A stretch of 64,000 nucleotides of DNA from DYRG01 sp041161065 (GTDB taxonomy: Bacteria > Pseudomonadota > Gammaproteobacteria > Beggiatoales > Beggiatoaceae): positions 1 through 64,000 of the forward strand of contig JBEAVE010000010.1 in assembly GCA_041161065.1 (NCBI GenBank), written 5' to 3'. The notes under the pieces were generated by a model, which was not told the origin of the DNA, did no database searches, and was given only the letters and a program-made list of their open reading frames with translations. The stretch's first letter is position 1. Every line of letters starts with the position of its first letter. Below, piece after piece: positions 6,193 through 15,697 of the stretch. The translations under genes were made by a program, and so were the position numbers.

Positions 6193-8967
6193 ATGATCAA
6201 AAATATCCTGACCAAAATTTTTGGCAGCCGTAATGAACGGTTGCTCAAACGTCTGCGCAAAACGGTTGAACAAATCAACCAGTTAGAAGCGCAATTGACC
6301 CCGCTGAGCGACGTAGCATTGCAGGCTAAAACCGCCGAATTTCGCCAGCGTTTCCAAAACGGCGAAACCCTCGATCAATTGTTGCCCGAAGCCTTTGCCG
6401 TCGTGCGCGAAGCCGGCAAGCGCGTCCTCAATATGCGCCATTTCGATGTCCAATTGGTCGGCGCGATGGTGTTGCATCAGGGCAAAATCGCTGAAATGCG
6501 CACCGGCGAAGGCAAAACCTTAGTCGCTACCCTCGCCGTCTATCTTAACGCAATCTCCGGCAAAGGCGTGCACGTCGTCACCGTCAATGATTACCTCGCC
6601 CAACGCGACTCCGCATGGATGGGGCAAATCTACCGCTTTCTCGGCATGAGCGTCGGGGTCATTATTTCTGAATTAAATCAAGATCAACGCCGCCAAGCCT
6701 ACAATTCTGACATCACTTACGGCACAAACAACGAATTTGGTTTCGATTACTTGCGCGATAACATGACATTTAATCCCCAAGATCGCGTGCAACGTGAATT
6801 AAATTATGCGATTGTCGACGAAGTGGATTCAATTTTAATCGACGAAGCCCGCACCCCTTTAATTATTTCTGGACCCGCCGAAGATAGTTCCGAATTATAT
6901 AAGAAAATTAACTTAATTATTCCTAAATTAACTCGTCAAGAACGTTTGCCAGAAAAAGATGAACCTGAATTACCTGGCGATTACGGCGTTGATGAGAAAC
7001 ATCGCCAAGTTTTCCTCAGTGAAGAAGGGCATCAACACGTTGAGGAAATGCTCACCGAAATGGGTTTATTACCCGAAGGAGCAAGCCTTTACGATGCTTC
7101 AAATATTGTAATGATGCACCACGTTCACGCCGCGTTAAGAGCACACGTTTTGTTCCATAGAAACGTGGATTACATCGTTAAAGATGGACAAATCATTATT
7201 GTCGATGAATTTACCGGAAGAACCATGCCCGGGCGACGGTGGTCTGATGGATTGCATCAAGCCGTTGAAGCCAAAGAAGGCGTGAATATTCAAAATGAAA
7301 ATCAAACCTTAGCATCGATTACTTTCCAAAACTATTTCAGAATGTATAAGAAACTCTCTGGAATGACAGGAACAGCCGACACAGAAGCCTATGAATTTCA
7401 ACAAATTTATGGATTAGAAGTCGTGGTTATTCCAACCCATCGTGCAATGGTGCGCAAAGATCATGGCGATTTGGTTTATTTAACCGCCCGTGAGAAATAT
7501 AATGCGATTTTAGATGATATTAAAGATTGCGTAAAACGGGGACAACCCGCGTTGGTAGGAACGGTTTCAATTGAAAACTCGGAATTGCTTTCTAATTTGT
7601 TAAAGAAAGAGAACATTCCGCACCAAGTTTTAAATGCGAAATTCCATGAACAAGAAGCCCATATTATTACCCAAGCCGGTCGCCCGGGAACAGTGACCAT
7701 TGCAACTAATATGGCGGGTCGAGGAACAGATATTATTTTGGGAGGTAATGTCGAGGCGGAAATTAAGGATTTAGAAAACGTTTCTGAAGAACAACTGGTT
7801 GAATTGAGAAATGCTTGGAAACAACGTCATCAAGCCGTATTAGATGCGGGTGGTTTGCACGTTATAGGAACTGAACGCCACGAATCACGCCGAATCGATA
7901 ATCAATTGAGAGGAAGATCGGGAAGACAAGGCGATAATGGATCGAGCCGTTTTTATTTGTCATTAGAAGATAGTTTGATGCGCATTTTTGCTTCTGAACG
8001 GGTTTCTGGCATGATGCAAAAACTCGGTATGGAAGAAGGTGAAGCTATCGAGCATCCTTGGGTTACAAAAGCGATTGAAAATGCTCAAAGAAAAGTGGAA
8101 GGTCGTAACTTTGATATGCGTAAGCAATTGCTCGAATATGACGACGTTGCAAATGATCAAAGAAAAGTGATTTACGAACAACGCAATGAAATCATGGACG
8201 CAGATAGTATTGAAACCATTATCGATGCCATTAGAAATAATGTCGTCAATAAAATTATCGATACTTTTATTATTCCAAATAGCCCTGATGAAATGTGGAA
8301 GGTTAAAGAATTAGAAATCGCTTTAGAAAAAGAATTTCTCAATCCGATGCCTGTTTCAAAATGGTTAGAAGAGGATCATGATTTACATGAAGAAACTCTA
8401 CGCCAAAAAATCGAGCAAGAAATCAAAACAACTTACGAACAACAAGCTCAACGGTTAGGCGTAGAAAATGTCCGCCATTACGAAAAAGCCGTGATGTTAC
8501 AAGTGCTTGACCAACATTGGAAAGAACATTTAGCTGCAATGGACTATTTGCGTCAAAGCATTCATTTGCGCGCATACGGTCAAAAAAATCCTAAACAAGA
8601 GTACAAACGTGAAGCATTTGAAATGTTCCAACAACTATTGGAAGATGTTAAATCTCAAGTTGTGCAAGTTATTACTCACGAAGTTTTCAAAGCAGATGTG
8701 CAATTGGCGAATGATTTGCAATCATTGCAAGAGAAACAACAGCAAAAAACACCGTTACAATTTATTCATAACAGTAGCAGTGCAATGGAGGAGGAACTTT
8801 CTCCCGAACAATTGGCAGCACAAATTGCTTTAGCACATAAACCACTTGCTCAAAAACAACCCGTTCAACAACCTTATGTTCGAGAAGGTAAGAAAATTGG
8901 AAGAAACGATCCTTGTCCTTGTGGTTCTGGAAAGAAATATAAACAGTGTCACGGCAAATTGGATTAG
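6193..8967 (+). CDS. secA: Preprotein translocase ATPase SecA
   Basis: SecA drives post-translational export through SecYEG. From the ATG at 6193 the product has 924 residues and starts MIKNILTKIFGSRNERLLKRL, the typical N-terminus; the frame is open 45 bases further upstream but that part is not SecA-like. Walker A is MRTGEGKT at about 102-109, the DEAD-type box is VDEVDSILIDEARTP, and TNMAGRGTDI and RGRSGRQGD belong to the second nucleotide-binding domain. The C-terminal zinc site CPCGSGKKYKQCH, which binds SecB and phospholipid, is intact. The first 500 bases or so are strikingly GC-richer than the remainder. Confidence 0.98.
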   Translation: MIKNILTKIFGSRNERLLKRLRKTVEQINQLEAQLTPLSDVALQAKTAEFRQRFQNGETLDQLLPEAFAVVREAGKRVLNMRHFDVQLVGAMVLHQGKIAEMRTGEGKTLVATLAVYLNAISGKGVHVVTVNDYLAQRDSAWMGQIYRFLGMSVGVIISELNQDQRRQAYNSDITYGTNNEFGFDYLRDNMTFNPQDRVQRELNYAIVDEVDSILIDEARTPLIISGPAEDSSELYKKINLIIPKLTRQERLPEKDEPELPGDYGVDEKHRQVFLSEEGHQHVEEMLTEMGLLPEGASLYDASNIVMMHHVHAALRAHVLFHRNVDYIVKDGQIIIVDEFTGRTMPGRRWSDGLHQAVEAKEGVNIQNENQTLASITFQNYFRMYKKLSGMTGTADTEAYEFQQIYGLEVVVIPTHRAMVRKDHGDLVYLTAREKYNAILDDIKDCVKRGQPALVGTVSIENSELLSNLLKKENIPHQVLNAKFHEQEAHIITQAGRPGTVTIATNMAGRGTDIILGGNVEAEIKDLENVSEEQLVELRNAWKQRHQAVLDAGGLHVIGTERHESRRIDNQLRGRSGRQGDNGSSRFYLSLEDSLMRIFASERVSGMMQKLGMEEGEAIEHPWVTKAIENAQRKVEGRNFDMRKQLLEYDDVANDQRKVIYEQRNEIMDADSIETIIDAIRNNVVNKIIDTFIIPNSPDEMWKVKELEIALEKEFLNPMPVSKWLEEDHDLHEETLRQKIEQEIKTTYEQQAQRLGVENVRHYEKAVMLQVLDQHWKEHLAAMDYLRQSIHLRAYGQKNPKQEYKREAFEMFQQLLEDVKSQVVQVITHEVFKADVQLANDLQSLQEKQQQKTPLQFIHNSSSAMEEELSPEQLAAQIALAHKPLAQKQPVQQPYVREGKKIGRNDPCPCGSGKKYKQCHGKLD

Positions 8968-8977
8968 ACTATTTCAA

Positions 8978-8999
8978 AGCGGGTGAGTTTTTCCCCGCT
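8978..8999 (+). terminator. Hairpin between secA and the next gene
   Basis: AGCGGG (8978-8983) pairs with CCCGCT (8994-8999). The T-run lies inside the loop rather than after the stem, so this is at best a weak terminator or an mRNA-stabilising hairpin. Confidence 0.35.
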
Positions 9000-9019
9000 G
9001 AAGATAGAGGAATCATCAA

Positions 9020-9739
9020 ATGGCGGCGATAGAAGAAAGAGTCGATACATTAGAAATGTTGATTGGGCAATTTATTGTTCAAACAAATTTAATGTATTCT
9101 CGTATGGAAAAAGATACCCGTGCACTTAAAGAAGAAATGCGCGAGTTCAAATACGAAATGTCGCTTTTCAAGGAGGAAATGCAGGATTTCAAAAATGAAA
9201 TGTCTGCGTTCAAACTTGAAATGTTAGATTTCAAAAAAGAGATGCAGGATTTTAAGAAAGAAATGCAAGATTTCAAAGAAGAATCGCGGCGTGAACGAAA
9301 GGAAATGAATAAACGTTGGGGCGATATTGCTAATAGTTTGGGACGGTTGGTTGAGGATATTGCTGCACCAAATATTCCGTTTCTCGCGCAGCACGTTTTT
9401 CATTGCGGAGAAAGCACCGAGTTCTTTGGTATAAGAGTTAAAAAACCTAACAAAAATGCTATTTCAACATTAAGAGAATTTGATGTTGTTGCCGTGTATG
9501 AAAAACATTTGATTATCAATGAAACAAAAACCAATCCTCGTATTGATTACATTGATAATTTTATAGAAACGCTCAAAATATGGCAGAACTATTTTCCCGA
9601 ATATGCACATAAAACATTAATTCCTATTTTTTGCTCACTTTATATTTCAGATGATGTCGTTAATTATTTGAGCAAAAATTGTATTTATGCAATGAGCATG
9701 GGTGAGGAAAATATGACCATTTTGAACCCTAATTTTTAA
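9020..9739 (+). CDS. DUF3782-type protein: coiled coil fused to a PD-(D/E)XK nuclease-like domain
   Basis: The 239-residue product has a long charged coiled coil (residues 1-100) built from seven near-identical heptads of the pattern FKxEMxD, then GRLVEDIAAPNI, and then a nuclease-like core. In that core E153-F-D155 and E168-T-K170 (motifs EFDVVAVY and LIINETK) match the PD-(D/E)XK catalytic pattern. Such proteins occur in many copies in cyanobacteria and in filamentous sulfur bacteria, but their function is not known; a nuclease role is inferred from the motif. GAGG precedes the ATG by about 9 bases. ileS follows after 23 bases, so co-transcription is likely although the functions are unrelated. 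Confidence 0.75.
   Translation: MAAIEERVDTLEMLIGQFIVQTNLMYSRMEKDTRALKEEMREFKYEMSLFKEEMQDFKNEMSAFKLEMLDFKKEMQDFKKEMQDFKEESRRERKEMNKRWGDIANSLGRLVEDIAAPNIPFLAQHVFHCGESTEFFGIRVKKPNKNAISTLREFDVVAVYEKHLIINETKTNPRIDYIDNFIETLKIWQNYFPEYAHKTLIPIFCSLYISDDVVNYLSKNCIYAMSMGEENMTILNPNF
9146..9292 (+). repeat. Seven tandem 21-base units encoding coiled-coil heptads
   Basis: Units begin at 9146, 9167, 9188, 9209, 9230, 9251 and 9272. Most start TTCAA and contain GAAATG, and the last unit is degenerate. Each unit encodes one heptad of the coiled coil. Units 2, 5 and 6 (all encoding FKxEMQD) are the most alike in DNA, which suggests recent slippage or recombination and possible length variation between strains. 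Confidence 0.85.
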
Positions 9740-9762
9740 TGCTATTGAATTGGTAGAAAACA

Positions 9763-12519
9763 GTGATTGACTATAAGAAAACGTTGAATTTACCTGCAAC
9801 AGATTTTCCAATGAAAGGAAATCTGGCAGAACGTGAACCTAAAATGTTAGCGCATTGGGAAGAAACGCATTTGTATCAGCAAATTCGTGACGTGAGAAAA
9901 GGTGCGCCTAAATTTGTTCTACACGACGGTCCTCCCTACGCAAATGGCGATATTCATATTGGTCATGCCGTCAATAAAATTCTCAAAGATATTATTGTCA
10001 AATCACAAAGCATGAATGGTAAAGATGCGCCTTATGTTCCTGGTTGGGATTGTCACGGTTTGCCAATTGAATTAGCGGTAGAAAAAGCGAAAGGAAAAAC
10101 GAGCAAAAACTCCGATGAATTTCGTCAAGCCTGTCGTGAATATGCGCATAAACAAATTGAACGCCAGCGCGTTGATTTCAAACGCTTAGGTGTGTTAGGT
10201 GATTGGGAGAAACCCTATTTGACATTGAATTACAAAACCGAAGCCGATACCGTGAGAGCATTAGGTAAGATTATTTCAAATGGTCATTTAGAGAAAGGTT
10301 ACAAACCCGTTCATTGGTGCACAGATTGTCAATCTGCATTAGCCGAAGCCGAAGTTGAATATGAGGAAAAAACCTCCATTTCTATTGACGTTAAATTCAA
10401 AGTCATCGATGAGAAAGCCATTACAAAATGCTTTAATGTTTCTGAGGTAAAAAACGTTTCTGTGGTGATTTGGACAACCACCCCTTGGACATTACCTGCA
10501 AACCAAGCCGTTGCATTACACCCTGAATTAAATTACGTCCTCATTTTGGTTGAAAATGAACATTTAATTATTGCAAAAGAATTATTAGAATCTGCGCTTT
10601 CTCGTTATGGATTTGAAACCTATCAAATTGTTTCTGAATGTCAAGGAAAAGAGTTGGAAGGTTTGCTATTACAACACCCCTTTTATGATCGTCAAGTTCC
10701 TCTCATTTTAGGTGAGCACGTCACATTAGAAGCAGGCACAGGTACAGTGCATACCGCTCCCGGTCATGGTCAAGAAGATTATGTGGTAGGAAAACATTAC
10801 AACTTACCCATTGATAATCCTGTTGGTGGAGATGGAAAGTTTCTTTCAAATACGCCGTTATTTGCGGGAGAATTTGTCTTTCAAGCGGATAAGAAAGTCA
10901 TTGATGTTTTGAAAGAAAATAATAAACTCCTAAAAGAGCAAACTATTCGTCATAGTTATCCTCATTGCTGGCGACACAAAAAACCGATTATTTTTCGAGC
11001 AACCCCGCAATGGTTTATTAGTATGGATAAAAACGGTTTGCGTGAGCAAATTTTGAAAGAAATTGATAAGGTAGAATGGTTGCCTGAATGGGGTAAAGAA
11101 CGCATTACTGGCATGGTTGCAAATCGTCCCGACTGGTGTATTTCTCGACAAAGAAACTGGGGAACACCCATTACCTTATTTACGCATAAAATTACGGGCG
11201 AATTGCACCCAAAAAGTTTGGAACTTTTAGAACAAGTTGCTCAAAAAATAGAACAACAAGGTATTGAAGGTTGGTTTTCCTTGCCTATAGAGGAAATCTT
11301 AGGAACAGAAGCGAATGATTATGAGAAAGTGCCTGATACCTTAGATGTGTGGTTTGATTCGGGTGTCACGCATGCAACGGTATTAGAAAATGATCCGAAT
11401 TTGAGTTTACCTGCGGATTTGTATTTAGAAGGTTCAGATCAACATCGTGGGTGGTTTCAATCGGCATTGGTAACTTCGGTAGCAATGAGAGGAACTGCGC
11501 CTTATCGTGAGGTTTTAACGCATGGTTTTACTGTTGATGCACACGGTAAGAAAATGTCTAAATCATTGGGTAATGTGGTTGAACCCCAAAAAGTATTGAA
11601 AACCTTAGGTGCGGACATTTTAAGATTGTGGGTTGCCGCAACCGATTATCGAGCAGAAATGGGGGTTTCTGATGAGATATTAAAACGGGTTTCTGATTCC
11701 TATCGGCGTTTGAGAAATACAGCACGGTTTCTATTAGCGAATTTGCACGATTTTAACGCTAATGAACATTTGGTTTCAAAAGAGCAAATGCTTGCTCTAG
11801 ATCGTTGGGTTGTTGATAAAGCATTTTCATTACAAAAAGACGTGATTGAAGCCTATCATAATTATGAATTTCATCTGATTTATCAAAAGGTTCATCATTT
11901 CTGTGCGGTGGATTTGGGTTCATTGTATTTGGATATTGTTAAGGATCGCCAATATACGATGAATGCAAACAATGTTGCTCGACGTTCGGCGCAAACTGCG
12001 ATGTTTCATATTGTGCAGGCTTTAACTCGTTGGTTAGCTCCCATTTTAAGTTTTACATCAGAGGAAATCTGGCAATTTATTTCTAAAGAAACCCCTTCGG
12101 TTTTTCTGAGCAGTTGGTATGACGGTTTGTTTCCGTTAGATGAACACGCAGAAATGAATCCAGTATTTTGGCAAAGTGTATTTAATCTTCGAGAAACCGT
12201 GAGTAAAGAATTAGAGAAACTTCGGGTTTCTGGGCAAATCGGTTCATCATTAGATGCAACAGTGGAAATTCATGTTGATCAACGCTTATTTGAAATCTTG
12301 AGCAAACTTGGTGAAGAACTACGATTTGTCTTGATTGTTTCAGATGTTAAATTGGTACTTGCTGAGAAAACAGAGATTAGGGTGTCAGTTTCTCCCCATC
12401 AGAAATGCGTGCGGTGTTGGCATCATCGTGAAGATGTTGGGAGCAATGTTGAACACCCAGAATTATGTGGACGTTGTGTAGAAAATATTTCAACGGGAGA
12501 GCAACGTCGGTTTGCTTAA
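9763..12519 (+). CDS. ileS: Isoleucyl-tRNA synthetase
   Basis: This class I synthetase charges tRNA-Ile. The product has 918 residues, near the usual bacterial length. The HIGH motif appears in PYANGDIHIGHAVNK, and the KMSKS loop is GKKMSKSLGN. The editing-domain segment VVIWTTTPWTLPANQA is present, as is the C-terminal zinc finger CVRCW...CGRC. The start is GTG at 9763; the next residues IDYKKTLNLPATDFPMKG match the usual N-terminus, which supports it. lspA, its neighbour in many gammaproteobacteria, is absent; a strong terminator follows and then ugd. Confidence 0.98.
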   Translation: MIDYKKTLNLPATDFPMKGNLAEREPKMLAHWEETHLYQQIRDVRKGAPKFVLHDGPPYANGDIHIGHAVNKILKDIIVKSQSMNGKDAPYVPGWDCHGLPIELAVEKAKGKTSKNSDEFRQACREYAHKQIERQRVDFKRLGVLGDWEKPYLTLNYKTEADTVRALGKIISNGHLEKGYKPVHWCTDCQSALAEAEVEYEEKTSISIDVKFKVIDEKAITKCFNVSEVKNVSVVIWTTTPWTLPANQAVALHPELNYVLILVENEHLIIAKELLESALSRYGFETYQIVSECQGKELEGLLLQHPFYDRQVPLILGEHVTLEAGTGTVHTAPGHGQEDYVVGKHYNLPIDNPVGGDGKFLSNTPLFAGEFVFQADKKVIDVLKENNKLLKEQTIRHSYPHCWRHKKPIIFRATPQWFISMDKNGLREQILKEIDKVEWLPEWGKERITGMVANRPDWCISRQRNWGTPITLFTHKITGELHPKSLELLEQVAQKIEQQGIEGWFSLPIEEILGTEANDYEKVPDTLDVWFDSGVTHATVLENDPNLSLPADLYLEGSDQHRGWFQSALVTSVAMRGTAPYREVLTHGFTVDAHGKKMSKSLGNVVEPQKVLKTLGADILRLWVAATDYRAEMGVSDEILKRVSDSYRRLRNTARFLLANLHDFNANEHLVSKEQMLALDRWVVDKAFSLQKDVIEAYHNYEFHLIYQKVHHFCAVDLGSLYLDIVKDRQYTMNANNVARRSAQTAMFHIVQALTRWLAPILSFTSEEIWQFISKETPSVFLSSWYDGLFPLDEHAEMNPVFWQSVFNLRETVSKELEKLRVSGQIGSSLDATVEIHVDQRLFEILSKLGEELRFVLIVSDVKLVLAEKTEIRVSVSPHQKCVRCWHHREDVGSNVEHPELCGRCVENISTGEQRRFA

Positions 12520-12538
12520 AATGCAATACGTTGTGAAG

Positions 12539-12574
12539 AACCGTGTTTCTCAAACATTAGAAATGCGGTTTTTT
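12539..12574 (+). terminator. Intrinsic terminator after ileS
   Basis: AACCGTGTTTCT (12539-12550) pairs with AGAAATGCGGTT (12559-12570) as a 12-bp stem with two G-U wobble pairs and an 8-base loop. The 3' arm runs into six T residues (12569-12574). It separates the ileS transcript from ugd. Confidence 0.85.
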
Positions 12575-12600
12575 ATTTGAAAGAACAGGGATAAGAATTT

Positions 12601-13929
12601 ATGAAAATTACTGTATTTGGTTCAGGTTATGTGGGATTAGTCACGGGTGCGTGTTTGGCGGAAGTTGGACATGAAGTTTTGTGTGTTGATATTGATGAGC
12701 AAAAAATTGATTTACTAAAGAATGGCGGCGTGCCTATTTATGAACCGGGACTTGAGCAACTTGTTCATAGAAACAGTGCAAATGGACAGCTTTCTTTTAG
12801 TTCAAATATTGTTGAAGGTGTGAAACATGGTTTGTTTCAATTTATTGCGGTAGGAACGCCGCCCGATGAAGATGGTTCTGCGGATTTGAAATATGTGTTG
12901 TCGGTGGCGCGCACGATTGGGCAATATATGGATAGCTACAAAATCGTAATTGACAAATCAACCGTGCCTGTTGGAACGGCGGATAAAGTGCGTGAAGCAT
13001 TGCAAAAAGAGCTGACTTTACGCGGGGTTATATTAGAGTTTGATGTGGTTTCAAATCCCGAGTTTCTCAAAGAAGGCGCGGCAATTGATGATTTTATGCG
13101 TCCCGATCGAATTGTGATCGGCGCAGATAATCCGCGAACCATTGAATTGCTTAAAGTTTTATACGCCCCGTTCAATCGCAACCACGATCGAATGATTTGG
13201 ATGGACGTGCGATCCGCCGAATTTACCAAATACGCCGCCAATTCGATGCTCGCCACAAAAATCAGTTTTATGAATGAAATGGCGAATTTAGCCGAACGAT
13301 GCGGCGCAGATATCGAAGCCGTCCGCAAAGGCATGGGCTCTGATCCGCGCATCGGTTATCATTTCATTTACGCGGGCGCGGGCTATGGCGGCTCGTGTTT
13401 TCCTAAAGATGTCAAAGCCTTAGAACGCACTGCTCGTGATTTGGGTTATCAAGCGCATATTTTACAGGCAGTTGAAACCGTTAATGATGCGCAAAAACAC
13501 GTTTTATTTCAAAAGATTAACAAACATTATCAAGGAGATTTGAAAGGAAAAACGTTTGCAATTTGGGGGCTTTCTTTCAAACCGAAAACCGACGATATGC
13601 GTGAAGCACCCAGTCGAGTTTTAATGGAAGCATTGTGGGACGCGGGCGCAAACGTGCAAGCCTTTGATCCTGAAGCAATAAAAGAAACCCAGCGCATTTA
13701 TGGAAACCGTGAAGATTTGCTATTGTGCAAAAATATGCAAGAAACATTACAAAATGCCGATGCGTTAGTGGTTGTCACCGAGTGGAAAGTCTTTTGGAGT
13801 CCTGATTTCTCCATGATTAAACAACACTTAAAAGAACCCGTTATTTTTGATGGAAGAAATATTTATGATCCGGCGGTTTTAACCGCAGAAGGTTTCACTT
13901 ATTACGGCATTGGACGTGGCAAGGTTTAA
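12601..13929 (+). CDS. ugd: UDP-glucose 6-dehydrogenase
   Basis: The enzyme oxidises UDP-glucose to UDP-glucuronate with two NAD+, supplying precursors for capsule, exopolysaccharide or lipid A modification. The 442-residue product begins with the Rossmann motif GSGYVGLVTGACLAEVGHEV. It has the central dimerisation helix (SAEFTKYAANSMLATKISF), and the catalytic cysteine at about C266 lies in GYGGSCFPKD. The C-terminal UDP-binding domain follows (FAIWGLSFKPKTDDMREAPS). The ATG at 12601 is preceded by a weak AGGGA. argS begins 2 bases after the stop, so the two are probably one transcript. Confidence 0.97.
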   Translation: MKITVFGSGYVGLVTGACLAEVGHEVLCVDIDEQKIDLLKNGGVPIYEPGLEQLVHRNSANGQLSFSSNIVEGVKHGLFQFIAVGTPPDEDGSADLKYVLSVARTIGQYMDSYKIVIDKSTVPVGTADKVREALQKELTLRGVILEFDVVSNPEFLKEGAAIDDFMRPDRIVIGADNPRTIELLKVLYAPFNRNHDRMIWMDVRSAEFTKYAANSMLATKISFMNEMANLAERCGADIEAVRKGMGSDPRIGYHFIYAGAGYGGSCFPKDVKALERTARDLGYQAHILQAVETVNDAQKHVLFQKINKHYQGDLKGKTFAIWGLSFKPKTDDMREAPSRVLMEALWDAGANVQAFDPEAIKETQRIYGNREDLLLCKNMQETLQNADALVVVTEWKVFWSPDFSMIKQHLKEPVIFDGRNIYDPAVLTAEGFTYYGIGRGKV

Positions 13930-13931
13930 TC

Positions 13932-15680
13932 ATGAAACAACATCTACATAATTTATTGCAACAAGCGATTTCAAACTTAAAAGAACTTTCTTTAATTCCC
14001 TCGGATTTGAATGTTGATATTCAGTTAGAGAAAACCCGTGATCCAAAATTTGGAGATTTTGCTTGTAATGTCGCTATGCAACTCGCTAAACAACTCAAAC
14101 AAAAACCGCGTGACATCGCTGAGTTAATTATCAAACATTTGCCGATTTCTGATAAAGTGAGCAAAGTTGAAATAGCGGGGGCAGGTTTTATCAATTTCTT
14201 TTTGGTTTCAAATGCCTTTCTCCAAACCATTGATGATGTTCTAAATGCAGGTGAGCAATTTGGCAAACAACCGTCTAAAAATCAAACGGTTCAACTTGAG
14301 TTTGTTTCTGCAAATCCTACCGGTCCTTTACACGTTGGACATGGACGGGGAGCAGCGTATGGTGCAGCGTTAGGAAATTTATTAGAAACGGCGGGTTTCA
14401 ATGTGCATCGTGAATACTATGTCAATGATGCGGGTCGTCAAATGAATATCTTAGCAGCAAGTGTGTGGTTGCGTTATTTGGAATTGTGTGGAGAAACTTT
14501 TGTATTTCCAAGCAATGGCTACAAAGGAGATTACGTTTTTGACATTGCTGCAACTTTACATCGTGAAAATGGAGAAACCTTTCGTTTTTCTATTGAAAAG
14601 GTATTTGAAAATATCCCTGAAGATGAACCTAATGGCGACAAAGAACTTCATATCGATGCGTTAATTGAAAAAGCGCAACTTTTATTAGGTTTAGAAAACT
14701 ATGAAAAGGTTTTTCAAGCTGGATTGCAAGCTATTTTAGAAGACATTAGAAAAGATTTAGAACGCTTTGGTGTTGTATATAATGAATGGTTTTCTGAACG
14801 CAGTTTAATGGCGCAAGGATTTGTTCAACAAGCGATAGAGAAACTTAAAGAAAAAAACTTTACTTATCAACAAGATGGCGCATTATGGTTTCGTTCAACG
14901 GCATTTGGTGATGAGAAAGATCGAGTATTGGTGCGTGATAATGGACAAGCGACTTATTTTGCTTCAGATGTCGCCTATCATTTGAACAAATTATCGAGAG
15001 GATTTGATCATTTGATTAATATTTGGGGCGCAGATCATCATGGTTATATTCCCAGAGTGAAAGCTGCCATGCAAGCCTTGGGTGCAAATCCAGAGCAACT
15101 AACCGTTTTATTAGTGCAATTTGCGACGTTATATCGTGGTAAAGAAAAAGTGCAAATGTCGACTCGAAGTGGCGAGTTTGTAACGTTGAGAGAATTGCGT
15201 GAAGAAGTCGGTAAAGATGCCGCCCGTTTTTTCTATGTTTTGCGTAAAAGTGAACAGCACGTTGATTTTGATTTAGAATTAGCCAAATCACAATCAAATG
15301 ATAATCCCGTTTTCTATATTCAATATGCCCACGCGCGGATTTGTAGTGTGTTTCGTCAATTAGAGGAAAAGGGTTTCAAATGGGAAAGAAATCAAGCTAA
15401 TTTATCGCTTTTAACGGATAAGCATGAACAGGATTTGTTGGTTAGTTTAATGCGTTATCCAGAATTGATAGAAATCGCTGCTCAAAATTACGAACCGCAT
15501 CAAATTGCGTATTATTTGAGAGAGTTAGCAAATGAGTTTCATACCTATTACAACGCTTGTCAATTTATCGTGGAAGAAACCGCGTTAAGAAATGCGCGTT
15601 TGACTTTAATTAAAGCAGTGCAACAAGTCTTGCAAAATGGTTTGAAAATCTTAGGTGTCAATGCACCCGAAACGATGTAA
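13932..15680 (+). CDS. argS: Arginyl-tRNA synthetase
   Basis: This class I synthetase charges tRNA-Arg. It has 582 residues. The N-terminal additional domain is followed by the HIGH motif in FVSANPTGPLHVGHGRGAA. KMSKS is degenerate (VQMSTRSGEFVTL), as is normal for ArgRS. The C-terminal anticodon-binding domain contains RICSVFRQL and ends with LQNGLKILGVNAPETM. The next gene, a SPOR-domain protein, follows after 17 bases; the argS-SPOR pair is common in Gammaproteobacteria. Confidence 0.98.
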   Translation: MKQHLHNLLQQAISNLKELSLIPSDLNVDIQLEKTRDPKFGDFACNVAMQLAKQLKQKPRDIAELIIKHLPISDKVSKVEIAGAGFINFFLVSNAFLQTIDDVLNAGEQFGKQPSKNQTVQLEFVSANPTGPLHVGHGRGAAYGAALGNLLETAGFNVHREYYVNDAGRQMNILAASVWLRYLELCGETFVFPSNGYKGDYVFDIAATLHRENGETFRFSIEKVFENIPEDEPNGDKELHIDALIEKAQLLLGLENYEKVFQAGLQAILEDIRKDLERFGVVYNEWFSERSLMAQGFVQQAIEKLKEKNFTYQQDGALWFRSTAFGDEKDRVLVRDNGQATYFASDVAYHLNKLSRGFDHLINIWGADHHGYIPRVKAAMQALGANPEQLTVLLVQFATLYRGKEKVQMSTRSGEFVTLRELREEVGKDAARFFYVLRKSEQHVDFDLELAKSQSNDNPVFYIQYAHARICSVFRQLEEKGFKWERNQANLSLLTDKHEQDLLVSLMRYPELIEIAAQNYEPHQIAYYLRELANEFHTYYNACQFIVEETALRNARLTLIKAVQQVLQNGLKILGVNAPETM

Positions 15681-15697
15681 TTATCGAGGATATATTT

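Noticed and set aside
6115..6273. N-terminal extension of the DciA frame across the secA start
   Set aside because: The extension overlaps the secA 5' end on the other strand and is unlike DUF721 proteins. A GTG at 6114 with GGAG upstream gives the family length.
12936..13352. 138-codon minus-strand frame inside ugd
   Set aside because: Antisense shadow of a conserved enzyme; no start signal and no family resemblance.
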